NCBI GenBank assembly: GCA_900537185.1
Contig: LS999830.1
Coordinates: 111,440-175,439 of the forward strand
Length of the DNA: 64,000 nt
Source of the DNA: Cytophagales bacterium Alg240-R148
GTDB lineage: Bacteria; Bacteroidota; Bacteroidia; Cytophagales; Cyclobacteriaceae
Direction of reading: 5' to 3'
The notes beneath the pieces are model-generated. The model was not told the origin of the DNA. It was given only the letters and a program-made list of their open reading frames with translations, and ran no database searches. Shown here in pieces: positions 36,387-45,816 of this stretch. The translations under genes and the position numbers were made by a program. Each line of letters starts with the position of its first letter. Positions within the stretch are counted from its first letter, which is position 1.

Positions 36387-37226
36387 ATGGAAGTCCATAA
36401 TCTGCCACAAGACTTATTGGGCAATAGTTCAGAGCATTTTAATGTAATGGATTACACCACAGAGCAATCTTGCAAGAATCAGAAAGTTTCGTTGCAGCAA
36501 CATACCTTTAGCTTTTTACAAGAAGGGAGCAAAGGGGTGGTGTTTGATAATAAGGCTCTGACAATAGAGAACACAGAGTTTTTATTGATGCAAAAAGGCA
36601 ATTGTTTGATGACAGAAACGCTTGCCAATACAAATGCCAACTACCACAGCATTTTATTTTTCTTTTCAGACCAAATATTGTCTGAATTTATAAAGAAATA
36701 CAAAGTAGAAGTTGTCCAAGATATTGTCAGAACACCTTTTTACTCATTTGAATACGATCAATTTTTAAAATCTTTTGTGTTTGGATTACAAGAAATATGC
36801 AAAATGGGCCCTTCCGTGCAGTCCAAATTGTTGCATGTTAAATTTGAAGAATTAATGCTCTATTTATTGGAGAAAAATGGCGTCAGTATTCTCAGTAGCT
36901 TTATTACAAAAGAGAGCAGCCGATCCCAACATTTATTAGAAATTGTGGAGTCCAACAAACTCAACAAACTCACTTTATCTGAACTTGCATTTTTATCTCA
37001 TATGAGTGTGTCGTCCTTCAAAAGAAGCTTTGAGAACCATTTTAAAGAAACACCAAGCAAATGGTTTCAGAACCGGCGCCTAGAACATGCTGCTTATGAG
37101 TTGAAAAATACTTCTAAACGGGCAAGTGAAATTTATGAATCTGTGGGGTACGAAAGTCTATCGACATTTATTCAGGCTTTCAAATTGAAGTATGGGAAAA
37201 CGCCCAAACAATACCAATCCAATTGA
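36387..37226 (+). CDS. AraC family transcriptional regulator
   Basis: A 279-residue protein with an N-terminal cupin-like sensor region and a C-terminal double HTH (LSELAFLSHMSVSSFKRSFENHFKETPSKWF, ASEIYESVGYESLSTFIQAFKLKYGKTPKQ). It begins 24 bp after the DinB-like gene and may be co-transcribed with it. Effector and targets are unknown. Confidence 0.85.
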   Translation: MEVHNLPQDLLGNSSEHFNVMDYTTEQSCKNQKVSLQQHTFSFLQEGSKGVVFDNKALTIENTEFLLMQKGNCLMTETLANTNANYHSILFFFSDQILSEFIKKYKVEVVQDIVRTPFYSFEYDQFLKSFVFGLQEICKMGPSVQSKLLHVKFEELMLYLLEKNGVSILSSFITKESSRSQHLLEIVESNKLNKLTLSELAFLSHMSVSSFKRSFENHFKETPSKWFQNRRLEHAAYELKNTSKRASEIYESVGYESLSTFIQAFKLKYGKTPKQYQSN

Positions 37227-37309
37227 ACTAATTCCTACACTTTTTGAACAAAAATCAACACCCTGTAGCGACCATCTTTGCGTAGGTTTGTACAAACAAA
37301 AACAAGGAT

Positions 37310-37867
37310 ATGAAATTTTTATTTATAGTAACAATGGTATGGTGGTCCGTATCCAACGAGTTAGTGGCACAAAATACTTTTACACTTCAAAGTAATAGTT
37401 TAGGTGGCCAAGCAACAAATGTGGAAGAGTTCAATGGTTTTGGTTGTACAGGAAAAAATCAATCCCCTCAACTGTCTTGGGCCCATGCACCGGAAGGCAC
37501 CAAGAGTTTTGCCATAACCATGTACGACCCTGATGCTCCAACAGGCAGCGGCTGGTGGCATTGGCTGGTATTTGATTTACCCGCCAGCTGCAATAGTTTG
37601 GCTCAGGGCGCTGGAAACTTGGAAGCCTCTACCATGCCGGCAGGAGCCATTCAAAGTATTACCGATTATGGAGTTGCCGGTTACGGTGGACCTTGCCCTC
37701 CTGCAGGCCATGGCCTACACCAGTACATAATTACAGTTTATGCATTAAAAACAGAGCAACTGGGGTTAAACAAAAACAGCAATGCAGCTGTTGTAGGCTA
37801 CTATCTTTCCAGTAATACCTTGGCAAAATCAAGTATTGTTGCGTATTATAAAAGGGACAAACAGTAG
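37310..37867 (+). CDS. YbhB/YbcL family (Raf-kinase-inhibitor-like) secreted protein
   Basis: A 185-residue protein with a short signal peptide (WWSVSNELVAQ) and the PEBP fold. The hallmark motifs are present: SPQLSWAHAPEGTKSFAITMYDPDAPTGSGWWHW and a C-terminal GPCPPAGHGLHQY. Bacterial homologues bind small ligands and have no settled role. The overlapping downstream frame is a shadow. Confidence 0.88.
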   Translation: MKFLFIVTMVWWSVSNELVAQNTFTLQSNSLGGQATNVEEFNGFGCTGKNQSPQLSWAHAPEGTKSFAITMYDPDAPTGSGWWHWLVFDLPASCNSLAQGAGNLEASTMPAGAIQSITDYGVAGYGGPCPPAGHGLHQYIITVYALKTEQLGLNKNSNAAVVGYYLSSNTLAKSSIVAYYKRDKQ

Positions 37868-37896
37868 CACTTTGTACCCAATAAAAAATAGGAAAA

Positions 37897-37925
37897 TAAA
37901 AGTGCCGACGCATGGTGGGCACTTT
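37897..37925 (+). terminator. Rho-independent terminator of the YbhB-like gene
   Basis: AAAAGTGCC and GGCACTTTT form a perfect 9-bp stem around an 11-nt loop, ending in a short T-run, 30 bp after the gene. Confidence 0.8.
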
Positions 37926-38254
37926 TGTTCCAAACAAAATGTTTGTAACCATTCTGTTTTTAATGGATAGAAAGGATGCTTTGTGTGCTGTTAAAACTAG
38001 ATTTTTGCCCTTAAAACCCAAACCTCGGTTTGGAGTATCTAACGATGGTCATCCAGTGGATGTAGATATTGGTGTCGCAGTAAAAGTGCTTAATTAATGG
38101 GGTAATCTATGGGTAATTCTTGAGGATCTTTGTCCTACTTAATACTGGAAGTGTATTTCTTCTGTCTTATTTATTTCTATTTTTGAAAGAGATAACAAAT
38201 TTCGATTGATTGTAATACCTTGTAGTAATTAAGTTCCAGTTAAAGACATTAAAA
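37926..38254. other. Spacer before the Omp85-like gene
   Basis: About 330 bp follow the terminator. A short frame at 37912-38097 overlaps the terminator and matches no family, so I do not call it. No RNA gene is seen. Confidence 0.5.
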
Positions 38255-39394
38255 GTGTTTGGTAAAATTATTCTTATTTTTTTTGTAAGTACAGCGCTGG
38301 TACATTCGGTTAAAAGCCAAAAAATCAAAAAACATTTCATTGACAGTACAGACCACGCATTGGATGTAAGTGGTTTTCTTAATACAGAGGCAGGGTTTTT
38401 ACCTGTACCAATCACCATTACAGAACCAGCGCTAGGGTTCGGATTAGGGCTGGGCGCCGTGTTTTTTCATAAAAGTAAATCCACTCCGTCTGGAAAATCA
38501 AAGGGTCAGTTGCCTCCAATAATGACAGCAGCTGCCGGTGCTTATACAAGCAATGGAACTTGGATGGTTATGCTGGCCCACCAAGGCTCTTATAAAATGG
38601 ACCGCATTCGATATACGGGTGCATTGGGCTATTTGTCTGTAAACCTGGAATATTATGACAGAACGATAACAGGAGATGATTCCGGCCTTAAATTCAATAT
38701 GGAAGGGTTTCTTGCGTTCCAAGAACTTTTGTTTAGACCAAAAAAGGAAATCCCAGCTTTTATTGGGCTAAATTATCTGTATTTCACGAATGAGGTTCAA
38801 TTCGAGCCAATATTGGATTACCCAGAGTTGGAAGAAATCCAGAGAAAAACAAATTTGGGTGGGATCAACTTTGTAGCATTGTGGGACAGCAGAAATAATT
38901 CTTTTACGCCTTATAAAGGCGTTCATTCCGCTCTAGAAATTGGCGGGTTTTCAAAGTATTTGGGAGGAGACAATGATTACTGGAATTTTATTAGTCGAAA
39001 TTATGCTTATTTGCCAGTCATTTCGAAAAGGCTATTTTCAGGTTATAGACTTAACTTAGAATCCAAATGGGACGATGTTCCATTTTATGAGTTACCCTAT
39101 ATTAAATTAAGAGGTATTCCTATGATGCGGTACCAAAACCACAATATTGCAGTAGTAGAAACCGAATGGCGTTATAGGTTTTTCAGGCGTTGGAGTGCCG
39201 TTGGTTTTATTGGCACAGGGTATGCCATGAAAGACTATTCAGACTTAATTAATGAAAAAGCGCGTATAGCAGGAGGAGGTGGCTTGCGGTATTTTATAGC
39301 AAGAGATTATGGAATTCACGCTGGTATAGATGTAGCCAAAGGACCCGAGCAATGGGCTTGGTATTTGACTATTGGAAGTAATTGGTTTAGGTAG
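38255..39394 (+). CDS. BamA/TamA-like outer-membrane barrel (Omp85 superfamily)
   Basis: A 379-residue protein that starts at a GTG with a signal peptide (FFVSTALVHSVKS). The barrel is built from strands such as GFGLGLGAVFFHK, and SYKMDRIRYTGALGYLSVNLEYYDR; it has no POTRA domains, so it resembles the short surface-antigen D15/TamA-like barrels. It ends TIGSNWFR. The role may be lipid or protein transport across the outer membrane. The next gene starts 95 bp later. Confidence 0.72.
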   Translation: MFGKIILIFFVSTALVHSVKSQKIKKHFIDSTDHALDVSGFLNTEAGFLPVPITITEPALGFGLGLGAVFFHKSKSTPSGKSKGQLPPIMTAAAGAYTSNGTWMVMLAHQGSYKMDRIRYTGALGYLSVNLEYYDRTITGDDSGLKFNMEGFLAFQELLFRPKKEIPAFIGLNYLYFTNEVQFEPILDYPELEEIQRKTNLGGINFVALWDSRNNSFTPYKGVHSALEIGGFSKYLGGDNDYWNFISRNYAYLPVISKRLFSGYRLNLESKWDDVPFYELPYIKLRGIPMMRYQNHNIAVVETEWRYRFFRRWSAVGFIGTGYAMKDYSDLINEKARIAGGGGLRYFIARDYGIHAGIDVAKGPEQWAWYLTIGSNWFR

Positions 39395-39488
39395 TGGACA
39401 ATTGCTGCGGATAAAAACAAAAATTTAGTTGAGATGTCTGTATTAATGAACTTAACACAGTTATTTTAATTTTAATTGTATAGATGAT

Positions 39489-40238
39489 ATGAAAAAAATA
39501 TTGGTAATAGGGGTATGCTTGTTCCTGGTGTATTCTGTTTCAGCACAAGAAGAAGGTGGTATTGATGCTTCCAAACCAACCAATTTCTATTCCTTTTTAG
39601 ACAATACACTAGAAAACACCAGTTCTCCCGGACAAAATCTAATGGGGTACAGAGGGAAAATAACCTATGTGCCATCAGAAGCGCACCTGATACTCGGAGA
39701 AGTTCCCTTGCTTTACAACGATAGAACCGACAAATTTGGCGTTGGCAATATAAGAGCCCGTTACTTTTTTCTTCCTTATAAGAATTACGATAAATTTTTT
39801 GGGGCTTTCGGCCCTTCGGTCGATATTTTTGCACCAACAGGAAAGTTTGAAGATGGGTTGGGCAATGGCCGGTGGTTGGTTTCCCCTGGCCTAACCGTTG
39901 GGTTGATGGCGGCAGATTGGATACAGTTCTTTCCAATATTGTCTTATCAATATGCCAGTAAACCCGTTTACAGCAATCCAACTGAAGCTGAAAATGTTGC
40001 AACACATGGCCTTACGTTTCAGGTTATTACGCCAATTGTGTTTTCCGAAAAGTTTTTTATTCAAGTAACACCCATTATTCAGTTCAACAATATAGACGAT
40101 GAACGAACAGACCGGTATGTTCAAGAATTGTTTGCAGCATATGCACTACAACCCAAATTGCAGGTTACGGCTTTTTACAATGGCAATTTTGAGGACGATA
40201 TACACCAAGTATCTGCAGGGCTAACCTTCTATTTTTAA
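39489..40238 (+). CDS. Outer-membrane beta-barrel protein (unknown substrate)
   Basis: A 249-residue protein with a clear signal peptide (VCLFLVYSVSAQ) and alternating hydrophobic strands. It ends in a terminal aromatic (GLTFYF), the usual outer-membrane insertion signal. I recognise no specific family. It lies after the Omp85-like gene in the same direction and before the Crp/Fnr gene. Confidence 0.6.
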   Translation: MKKILVIGVCLFLVYSVSAQEEGGIDASKPTNFYSFLDNTLENTSSPGQNLMGYRGKITYVPSEAHLILGEVPLLYNDRTDKFGVGNIRARYFFLPYKNYDKFFGAFGPSVDIFAPTGKFEDGLGNGRWLVSPGLTVGLMAADWIQFFPILSYQYASKPVYSNPTEAENVATHGLTFQVITPIVFSEKFFIQVTPIIQFNNIDDERTDRYVQELFAAYALQPKLQVTAFYNGNFEDDIHQVSAGLTFYF

Positions 40239-40289
40239 AACACTCTGGTGTTACAGAACTTATTGCTTCAGTAAACAATAGAAACGAGT

Positions 40290-40871
40290 ATGGATAAAAC
40301 GGAGGTTATTGAGGCAATAAGCAAACATATTACTTTTTTAAGTGCAGCTTGTCAGGCCGAACTTGTATCGGTTTCTTCAATTGTTTCAGTTCCTAAAAAT
40401 ACAATATTGGTAAAGGAAGGGCAGTTTTCGAATAAAGCTTTTTTTATTGTCCAAGGGGGGGCAAGATCGTATTACCTGAAAGATGGAAAAGACGTAACGG
40501 ATTGGTTTGCGTTTGAAAACGAATTTATTGCAGCAATTAAAAGTTATTTCCAAGTAGTCCCGAGCCCTAATTACTTAGAAACCCTTGAGCATACGGTTTT
40601 GCTTGTCCTAAGCAAAGAAAATAGTGAAAAAGTGTCGAATTCTTTTAATGAATTTGAAAAACTGCAACGCATGGTGGTAACACAAACGATGTTAAAACTT
40701 CAAGAAAGGGTAGAATCCATACAGTTTCAAACCGCGGAACAAAAGTACGATTACTTACTTTCAACATGTCCTGGCATAACACAAAGGGTCCCACTGACTC
40801 ACATTGCTTCTTATCTTGGAATCACTTTAGAAACCCTTAGTAGAATAAGAAAAATAAAAAGTCGAATTTGA
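40290..40871 (+). CDS. Crp/Fnr family transcriptional regulator
   Basis: A 193-residue regulator with an N-terminal cyclic-nucleotide-binding-type beta roll (NTILVKEGQFSNKAFFIVQGG) and a C-terminal winged HTH (VPLTHIASYLGITLETLSRIRKIKSR). No iron-sulfur cysteines of FNR are present. The ligand is unknown. It lies 50 bp before a small membrane protein gene. Confidence 0.85.
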   Translation: MDKTEVIEAISKHITFLSAACQAELVSVSSIVSVPKNTILVKEGQFSNKAFFIVQGGARSYYLKDGKDVTDWFAFENEFIAAIKSYFQVVPSPNYLETLEHTVLLVLSKENSEKVSNSFNEFEKLQRMVVTQTMLKLQERVESIQFQTAEQKYDYLLSTCPGITQRVPLTHIASYLGITLETLSRIRKIKSRI

Positions 40872-40921
40872 TCTACATCAAATGAGATGATTGGGGTTTG
40901 ACTTTCCTTTGTTTAAAAACA

Positions 40922-41533
40922 ATGAAAAGAATCCATTACATCTCAGGAACGGTAATTTCAACTTTTATACTGCTTCATTTGTGCAACCATTTATGGAGTC
41001 TGGCAGGAATAGAAGCACACATTGCTTTAATGGAGCAGCTCCGGTTGGTTTATAGAAATGTTTTTATTGAGTCAATAATAGTTTCAGCTGTACTGGTTCA
41101 AGTGGTATCTGGGATTAAACTGTTTTTAAATCGGAACAAAGGTGTTTCTACTCCATTTAAAAAAATTCAATTGTGGAGTGGTTTGTACCTCGCCTTTTTC
41201 TTTTTGGTACATTTATCGGCCGTTTTTATGGGAAGGTTGGTTATGCAATTGGATACCAACCTCTATTTTGGTGCCGCAGGTTTAAATAATTTTCCATTGA
41301 ACCTTTTTTTTATTCCCTATTACGTCTTGGCAATTGTATCTTTTTTTGGCCACCTATCAGCACTTCACCATTATAAAATGAAACATTCCATACTGGGTCT
41401 ATCAACAAAAAATCAGTCCTATGTTATTATTGCAATAGGAGTAGGGACTGCCACAGCCGTATTAATAGGGTTGACCAATGGATTCAAAGGGATTGAATTG
41501 CCAGCAGTTTATGAAGTGCTCCTAGGTAGGTGA
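40922..41533 (+). CDS. Polytopic membrane protein with conserved histidines
   Basis: A 203-residue inner-membrane protein with about five hydrophobic segments. Histidines occur in or near the segments (HYISG, LHLCNHLWSL, LVHLSAVFMG, GHLSALHHY), recalling small diheme-type cytochrome-b subunits such as succinate dehydrogenase anchors, but no partner flavoprotein gene is nearby. The ATG at 40922 starts the family-like MKRIHYISG; the frame before it is read-through. Function unknown. Confidence 0.55.
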   Translation: MKRIHYISGTVISTFILLHLCNHLWSLAGIEAHIALMEQLRLVYRNVFIESIIVSAVLVQVVSGIKLFLNRNKGVSTPFKKIQLWSGLYLAFFFLVHLSAVFMGRLVMQLDTNLYFGAAGLNNFPLNLFFIPYYVLAIVSFFGHLSALHHYKMKHSILGLSTKNQSYVIIAIGVGTATAVLIGLTNGFKGIELPAVYEVLLGR

Positions 41534-41616
41534 TGCCTCATGGCACTTTTTTATGGAAAAAATATTGAAGAAGCCTTTCAACTTTCTATATTGTCCCAAA
41601 TTGATGCCACAACCGT

Positions 41617-43092
41617 ATGATAAAATACTTGCTATTAACCTCTGTATTATTCAATAGTTTATTATTTGTTGCTTGCAACAATAGTTCAAACGAATCAGAA
41701 AAGGAGGTTGCAACACCTACAGATCTTGAAACAAAGGAAGAACAGGAAAGTGTTAAGCCGCTAGAGGCAGAGGCTCCAATCGAAAACCAAGAGCAAGCAT
41801 GGTTAATTGGGTACTGGCAAAGTACCGAGGACCCCAAAAGCATTGTTGTTTTCGAAGCAAATAATAGGTACAGTATTTACGATGGGGTTAAGGAAAAAGC
41901 CCAATCCTATGTTTTGAGCAACGCGTGTCAAAATTCCTCCGACAAATCTTCTAGCAATGTGGAGGGTAATGAGTTTTATATATCTGTTAATCAGCAAGAT
42001 ATGTGTTGGTTTGTGTTGCATTTGTCTGATAAAGAACTTGCCTTATCACTGGTAGGAGGAAGAGGCAATACACTCCGTTACCATAAGGTTCCAAACCCTG
42101 CGCAGCATTCAGGTAATCCATCCAGCAGGGTAGAAGGTGTTGTGAAAAAAGTAATTGAAACTGGAATATATGGGTTGTACGGTTTGGAGTTAGAAATCAA
42201 CGGAGTCTCGAGGTATTTTAATTACCATGTTGAAGAAATGGACCCAACCAAATGGGAGCAAAAAAATGTCATTTTGCAATTCAAACAAGTGGAAGAAGTA
42301 ACAGAAGTAGATTTGCACTTCAATGGCCAATCCATTTACGGAGACTTGGGTGCCATAAAAAAGGATGCAGAGAATTTGGAGGGCGATATCCAAACGGTTC
42401 AAGGTGTTTTAAACATACTAGAAGTATCTGGGGACACACCGGGGTTGTATTCGGTTGCACCAGGTTCAGGTGAGACAGATAAAATAAATGTAATCGCTTT
42501 TGTTTACGATGAGCATGAAAATTTAGAAGGCAAAGAGGTACGGGCTTATTATTCCGTTGGTACTGTGGATTATGTCCAGTCCATTCAATTAAAGAGAAGC
42601 AGCAATACGGAAGATCGAATTGTTTACATAAGAGAAAAATTTGCCCACATTACAAGCGGCATTAAATCAGGAACTTATGATACAACCCACATCCAACATG
42701 CCGTTGGAGGGGAGTTTGCAAATTATGAAAGGGCCACTTTTGAAGATGAAATTCGGTTTATGTCTGTAGCCTATTGCAGCGACCATGGCTGTGTTAAAAC
42801 CTCTTATTATTTCTGGGAGGGTGCTTTAATTTTTAAATTCGTTGAAGATTCTCATTGGGTGATGCATACCGACGAAATAGTAGAAAAGAGAACTTATTAC
42901 GACAACGAGCAAGAAATTAAATGTTTGGAAAGAACGGCCAAAGGCACTGGTGGCTACGAAGTGATAAAAAAGAAAATAGGAAAAACGAAACAAAATGAAA
43001 TCCCATGTTCCGATCGATTGGACAGAAGTTCAATGGAGGCACTGTTGCAACTGACAAAGGAAACGGCCGATCAATTGTATCCATCCAACTAG
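41617..43092 (+). CDS. Lipoprotein of unknown function
   Basis: A 491-residue protein with a lipobox signal (VLFNSLLFVAC) and a charged linker (SNESEKEVATPTDLETKEEQ). The rest holds two or three beta-rich domains with no recognised catalytic motif. It converges with the cysteine desulfurase gene, and the two stops share a CTAG at 43089-43092. Confidence 0.65.
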   Translation: MIKYLLLTSVLFNSLLFVACNNSSNESEKEVATPTDLETKEEQESVKPLEAEAPIENQEQAWLIGYWQSTEDPKSIVVFEANNRYSIYDGVKEKAQSYVLSNACQNSSDKSSSNVEGNEFYISVNQQDMCWFVLHLSDKELALSLVGGRGNTLRYHKVPNPAQHSGNPSSRVEGVVKKVIETGIYGLYGLELEINGVSRYFNYHVEEMDPTKWEQKNVILQFKQVEEVTEVDLHFNGQSIYGDLGAIKKDAENLEGDIQTVQGVLNILEVSGDTPGLYSVAPGSGETDKINVIAFVYDEHENLEGKEVRAYYSVGTVDYVQSIQLKRSSNTEDRIVYIREKFAHITSGIKSGTYDTTHIQHAVGGEFANYERATFEDEIRFMSVAYCSDHGCVKTSYYFWEGALIFKFVEDSHWVMHTDEIVEKRTYYDNEQEIKCLERTAKGTGGYEVIKKKIGKTKQNEIPCSDRLDRSSMEALLQLTKETADQLYPSN

Positions 43093-44222
43093 TGTATTTT
43101 TTTGTTTCGTATTTTATTTACGGATCGAATAATTTGATTGGCTATTATTTCAATTTCAGATTCGGTATTAAAACGACCAACTCCAATCCGGATGCATTCA
43201 TTGGCAGCCTTGGCGTCCAGCCCAATAGAAGTAAGTACATAAGAGGGTTGGTCACTTCCTCCACTACAGGCAGAGGTACTGGATAAGAAAATATTTTTTA
43301 AGGATCCTATGAGCCTTTGGTTGTGTACACCCGCAATTCTAATGTTTAGGTTTCCAGGGTGTATGTTGTTTAAAGCTCCATTCCATGTTATGTCTTGTAA
43401 ATTACTGACAATCAATTGATAAAGAGCATCTCTTAAGTTTTTGATTTGAATAATATTTTGTGTTTGGGTAGTCAATGAACAAGCTTTTCCAAAGCCAACA
43501 GCACCAGGTATGTTTGCAGTACCGGAGCGAAAACCTTGTTCTTGTTTTCCCCCGAGCAATAAGGGAGGGATGGGATGTTTTAGTTTGTTGAAATACAAGG
43601 CTCCAATCCCTTTAGGGCCGTACATCTTATGTGCTGACATACATGCCATATCGATGTTTAACTTAGTAACTTCTGGCCGGGTCCAACTCAAAGCTTGGGT
43701 AAGATCACAAAAAAACAAGGTGTTTTTTTGTTTGCAGATCTTCCCAATAACTTCCACTGGTTGAATGGTTCCAATTTCATTGTTGGCATACATGATGGCA
43801 ACCAACAATGTGTTGGGCCGGATGCTATTTTGTAATTGAATAGGATCTATGTACCCGTTTGAGTCAACTGGAAGCCTCGTAACAGCATAACCTTGCCGCT
43901 CTAAGTGTTCTACCACTGCCAGTACAGCAGCATGTTCAGTTACTTGGGTAACAATGTGTTTTTTATTGGGGTAAAGTTGAGCGAGCCCTAACATACCAGT
44001 AGTAATAGACTCTGTTGCACCACTGGTGAAAACTATGTCGTTGGCACTAGCGTGGATGCACTGAGCAACCTCCGTTCTAGCAACTTCCAGTGCTTGCTGG
44101 GCTTTCCAACCATTTTTATGTTGGCCATTGCCATAATGTGTTCTATAAAATGGCAACATGGCTTCTAAAACCGATGGTTCTACTGCTGTAGTAGCATGGG
44201 CGTCTGCATATATGTCTTTCAT
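43089..44222 (-). CDS. Cysteine desulfurase (NifS/IscS-like)
   Basis: A 377-residue PLP enzyme. It has the opening DAHATTAVEPSVLEAM, the PLP histidine/glycine block TSGATESI, the PLP lysine in SAHKMYGPKG, and the active cysteine in STSACSGGS (about residue 319), in the class-I style loop. It releases sulfur from cysteine as enzyme-bound persulfide. The ATG at 44222 gives the family-like start MKDIYADAHATT. Upstream to 44363 the frame stays open but overlaps the next gene and has no similarity. It follows a DsrE-like gene and an ArsM-like methyltransferase gene on the same strand, with 19 bp between. Confidence 0.85.
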   Translation of the reverse strand: MKDIYADAHATTAVEPSVLEAMLPFYRTHYGNGQHKNGWKAQQALEVARTEVAQCIHASANDIVFTSGATESITTGMLGLAQLYPNKKHIVTQVTEHAAVLAVVEHLERQGYAVTRLPVDSNGYIDPIQLQNSIRPNTLLVAIMYANNEIGTIQPVEVIGKICKQKNTLFFCDLTQALSWTRPEVTKLNIDMACMSAHKMYGPKGIGALYFNKLKHPIPPLLLGGKQEQGFRSGTANIPGAVGFGKACSLTTQTQNIIQIKNLRDALYQLIVSNLQDITWNGALNNIHPGNLNIRIAGVHNQRLIGSLKNIFLSSTSACSGGSDQPSYVLTSIGLDAKAANECIRIGVGRFNTESEIEIIANQIIRSVNKIRNKKIH

Positions 44223-44241
44223 GGTAGGGCTCGCTTTATGG

Positions 44242-44604
44242 TTAAAAGGATAAGGTTCTGGCACCAGAATCAATCCAGTCGAGCATTGGACCAGCACCAA
44301 CAACCTGACAACCATCGTATGCTTCTTCGGGGTCCAAACCATGGTTGTTAAAACACGGTGCACAGGTCCACAATGTCCCTCCGCTGCTGATGAAAGAGAC
44401 TATTAACTCTTTTAGTTTTTTAAATGGAGGTACATGGGTGTACTCCGTTCCATTTTCTCGGCTTAACTCCACTGCATCCGAAGTTAGGAAGATGCCTACT
44501 TCGAAGCCTTTTGCGATGGCCGCATTGCCAATAGTAAATGCTACACTGGAGGCATCGTTGTTGCTGCCTTTTTTTAATACGATTACTAATTTTTGCTTTT
44601 TCAT
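44242..44604 (-). CDS. DsrE/DsrF-like sulfur-carrier-type protein
   Basis: A 120-residue protein of the DsrE-like fold: the opening KLVIVLKKGSNNDASSVAFTIGNAA and GFEVGIFLTSDAVEL. It has two cysteines in a CAPC pair (Cys81, Cys84) and another at Cys99, which could accept a persulfide. In sulfur relay systems such proteins pass sulfane sulfur between enzymes. It lies between the ArsM-like methyltransferase and the cysteine desulfurase, so a sulfur-transfer step is the natural inference. Confidence 0.75.
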   Translation of the reverse strand: MKKQKLVIVLKKGSNNDASSVAFTIGNAAIAKGFEVGIFLTSDAVELSRENGTEYTHVPPFKKLKELIVSFISSGGTLWTCAPCFNNHGLDPEEAYDGCQVVGAGPMLDWIDSGARTLSF

Positions 44605-44631
44605 TGTAGTAGTTGTTTTGTTTGGTTGGTA

Positions 44632-45417
44632 TTATTTTTTGATTGCTAAAACGGAAATACTTTTTATGCCGTATTCGGCAGTAGCACCTGCAGCACCTTT
44701 GGAAATAAATGCATAGGGGTTTTCTTTTATTGCCATTATTTCGAGGCCTTGGGCCTCAATTAGTTGGGTGTAGTCACTTTCGGTGATGGCACCGCCAATA
44801 CAAGCAGCCCAATAAGTAGAATTACAAGAAATGCTTGTTGGTAGTACCGAAGAAGAAACTATATCGGACAGAACGAGTCGGCCGCCTTTGCGTAAAACCC
44901 TTGCAGCTTCTTCAAAAACCCGTTGCTTGTTGCTAGATAGATTGATAACGCCATTGCTAACTACCACATCAATAGAACTGGAAACAATAGGCAGTGCTTC
45001 AATATGCCCCTTTACGAAAGTTGTATTGGAAGGAGCAGAGGATGCTTTTAGTTTTTTTGACTTGTTCAATTGGGCATCGGTCATATCCACTCCAATTACT
45101 TCCCCGGACATCCCTGTAAGTTGGCTGGCGTAAAATACATCCATTCCAGATCCACAGCCTAAATCGACAATGTGTTCTCCTTTTTGTATGCTTGCCATGT
45201 CGAAATAATGGCCGACTCCAGCAAAAGAGTCAATGGAGGCCGCCGGAATTGCATCTAACAATGCTGGCTGGTACCCCAAGTGTTCTGCAAGTTGCCGCCC
45301 CATTTCAAAATGGTATTCTTGGTGTGGATGCAAAGCTACGTCGGTGTACATTTGTTTTACTTTTTTTTCCAAATCCATTGGATCAACTGTTTGTGGTATT
45401 GTGCTGGTGCTGTTCAT
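44632..45417 (-). CDS. ArsM-like SAM methyltransferase lacking one metal cysteine
   Basis: A 261-residue enzyme of the arsenite-methyltransferase-like family. Motif I reads VDLGCGSGMDVFYAS, followed by GVDMTDAQL. ArsM proteins need conserved cysteines at SNC and at W-x-x-C-x-G-G-A. Here the first is a glycine (VSNGVINLS, Gly156), and the second is kept (WAACIGGA, Cys206). The N-terminal CC-type cysteines are also absent. It is therefore unlikely to be a standard arsenite methyltransferase. With DsrE-like and cysteine desulfurase genes downstream, methylation of a sulfur or thiol compound is a reasonable guess. It begins the minus-strand cluster. Confidence 0.75.
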   Translation of the reverse strand: MNSTSTIPQTVDPMDLEKKVKQMYTDVALHPHQEYHFEMGRQLAEHLGYQPALLDAIPAASIDSFAGVGHYFDMASIQKGEHIVDLGCGSGMDVFYASQLTGMSGEVIGVDMTDAQLNKSKKLKASSAPSNTTFVKGHIEALPIVSSSIDVVVSNGVINLSSNKQRVFEEAARVLRKGGRLVLSDIVSSSVLPTSISCNSTYWAACIGGAITESDYTQLIEAQGLEIMAIKENPYAFISKGAAGATAEYGIKSISVLAIKK

Positions 45418-45816
45418 AATTGTTTGGTTATTAATATGTTATAAATAGTGTTATAAATAGTGTTTTAAATTTTTTTGGAATGGGATGCAGCGGCGTTACG
45501 TACTTACCAATGTTGCACCTTTTAAAAGGATGCTCCCCATATGTTTGCGGTCCTAATGCAGTTGTTTGTTTGTGTTTTACAAAGTTGGTAGATGTTCCAA
45601 CAACAAGGGTTAACACAGGTTTCAAATGCATTAAATATTGATTCTGACCATTAAAGATGGTTGTATTATGGGGTGCAACATGTTTTAATATGGCATGAAA
45701 ATATACTGCTAAAGCCATAGGAGAGAGAGTCGAGTCAATTGGCTCCTTCTTTGTAAACTGCTTTTTTTCAATTGTTTAGGAAGGCATTTTAAAGGAAATG
45801 TTTATATTGAAAAGCG
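45418..45816. other. Spacer with a 12-bp tandem repeat
   Basis: About 400 bp between the ArsM-like and sensor-kinase genes. A 12-bp unit GTTATAAATAGT is repeated at 45438-45449 and 45450-45461, in the leader of the ArsM-like gene. A minus-strand frame at 45431-45718 has no family match and overlaps the repeat, so it is not called. Confidence 0.55.

Noticed and set aside
37912-38097. Short frame after the YbhB-like gene
   Set aside because: Its start overlaps the terminator, and neither length nor content suggests a real protein.
41534-41560. Possible terminator after the membrane protein gene
   Set aside because: The stem TGCC-TCAT-GGCA is only 4 bp, too short to call although a T-run follows.
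44632-45417. Calling the methyltransferase arsM
   Set aside because: A key cysteine is glycine and there are no ars genes around, so the name would mislead.
45438-45461. 12-bp tandem repeat GTTATAAATAGT as a regulatory array
   Set aside because: Only two units are present in AT-rich DNA; not enough to claim a binding array.
45431-45718. 95-codon minus-strand frame upstream of the ArsM-like gene
   Set aside because: It overlaps the tandem repeat in the leader and shows no domain; likely chance.
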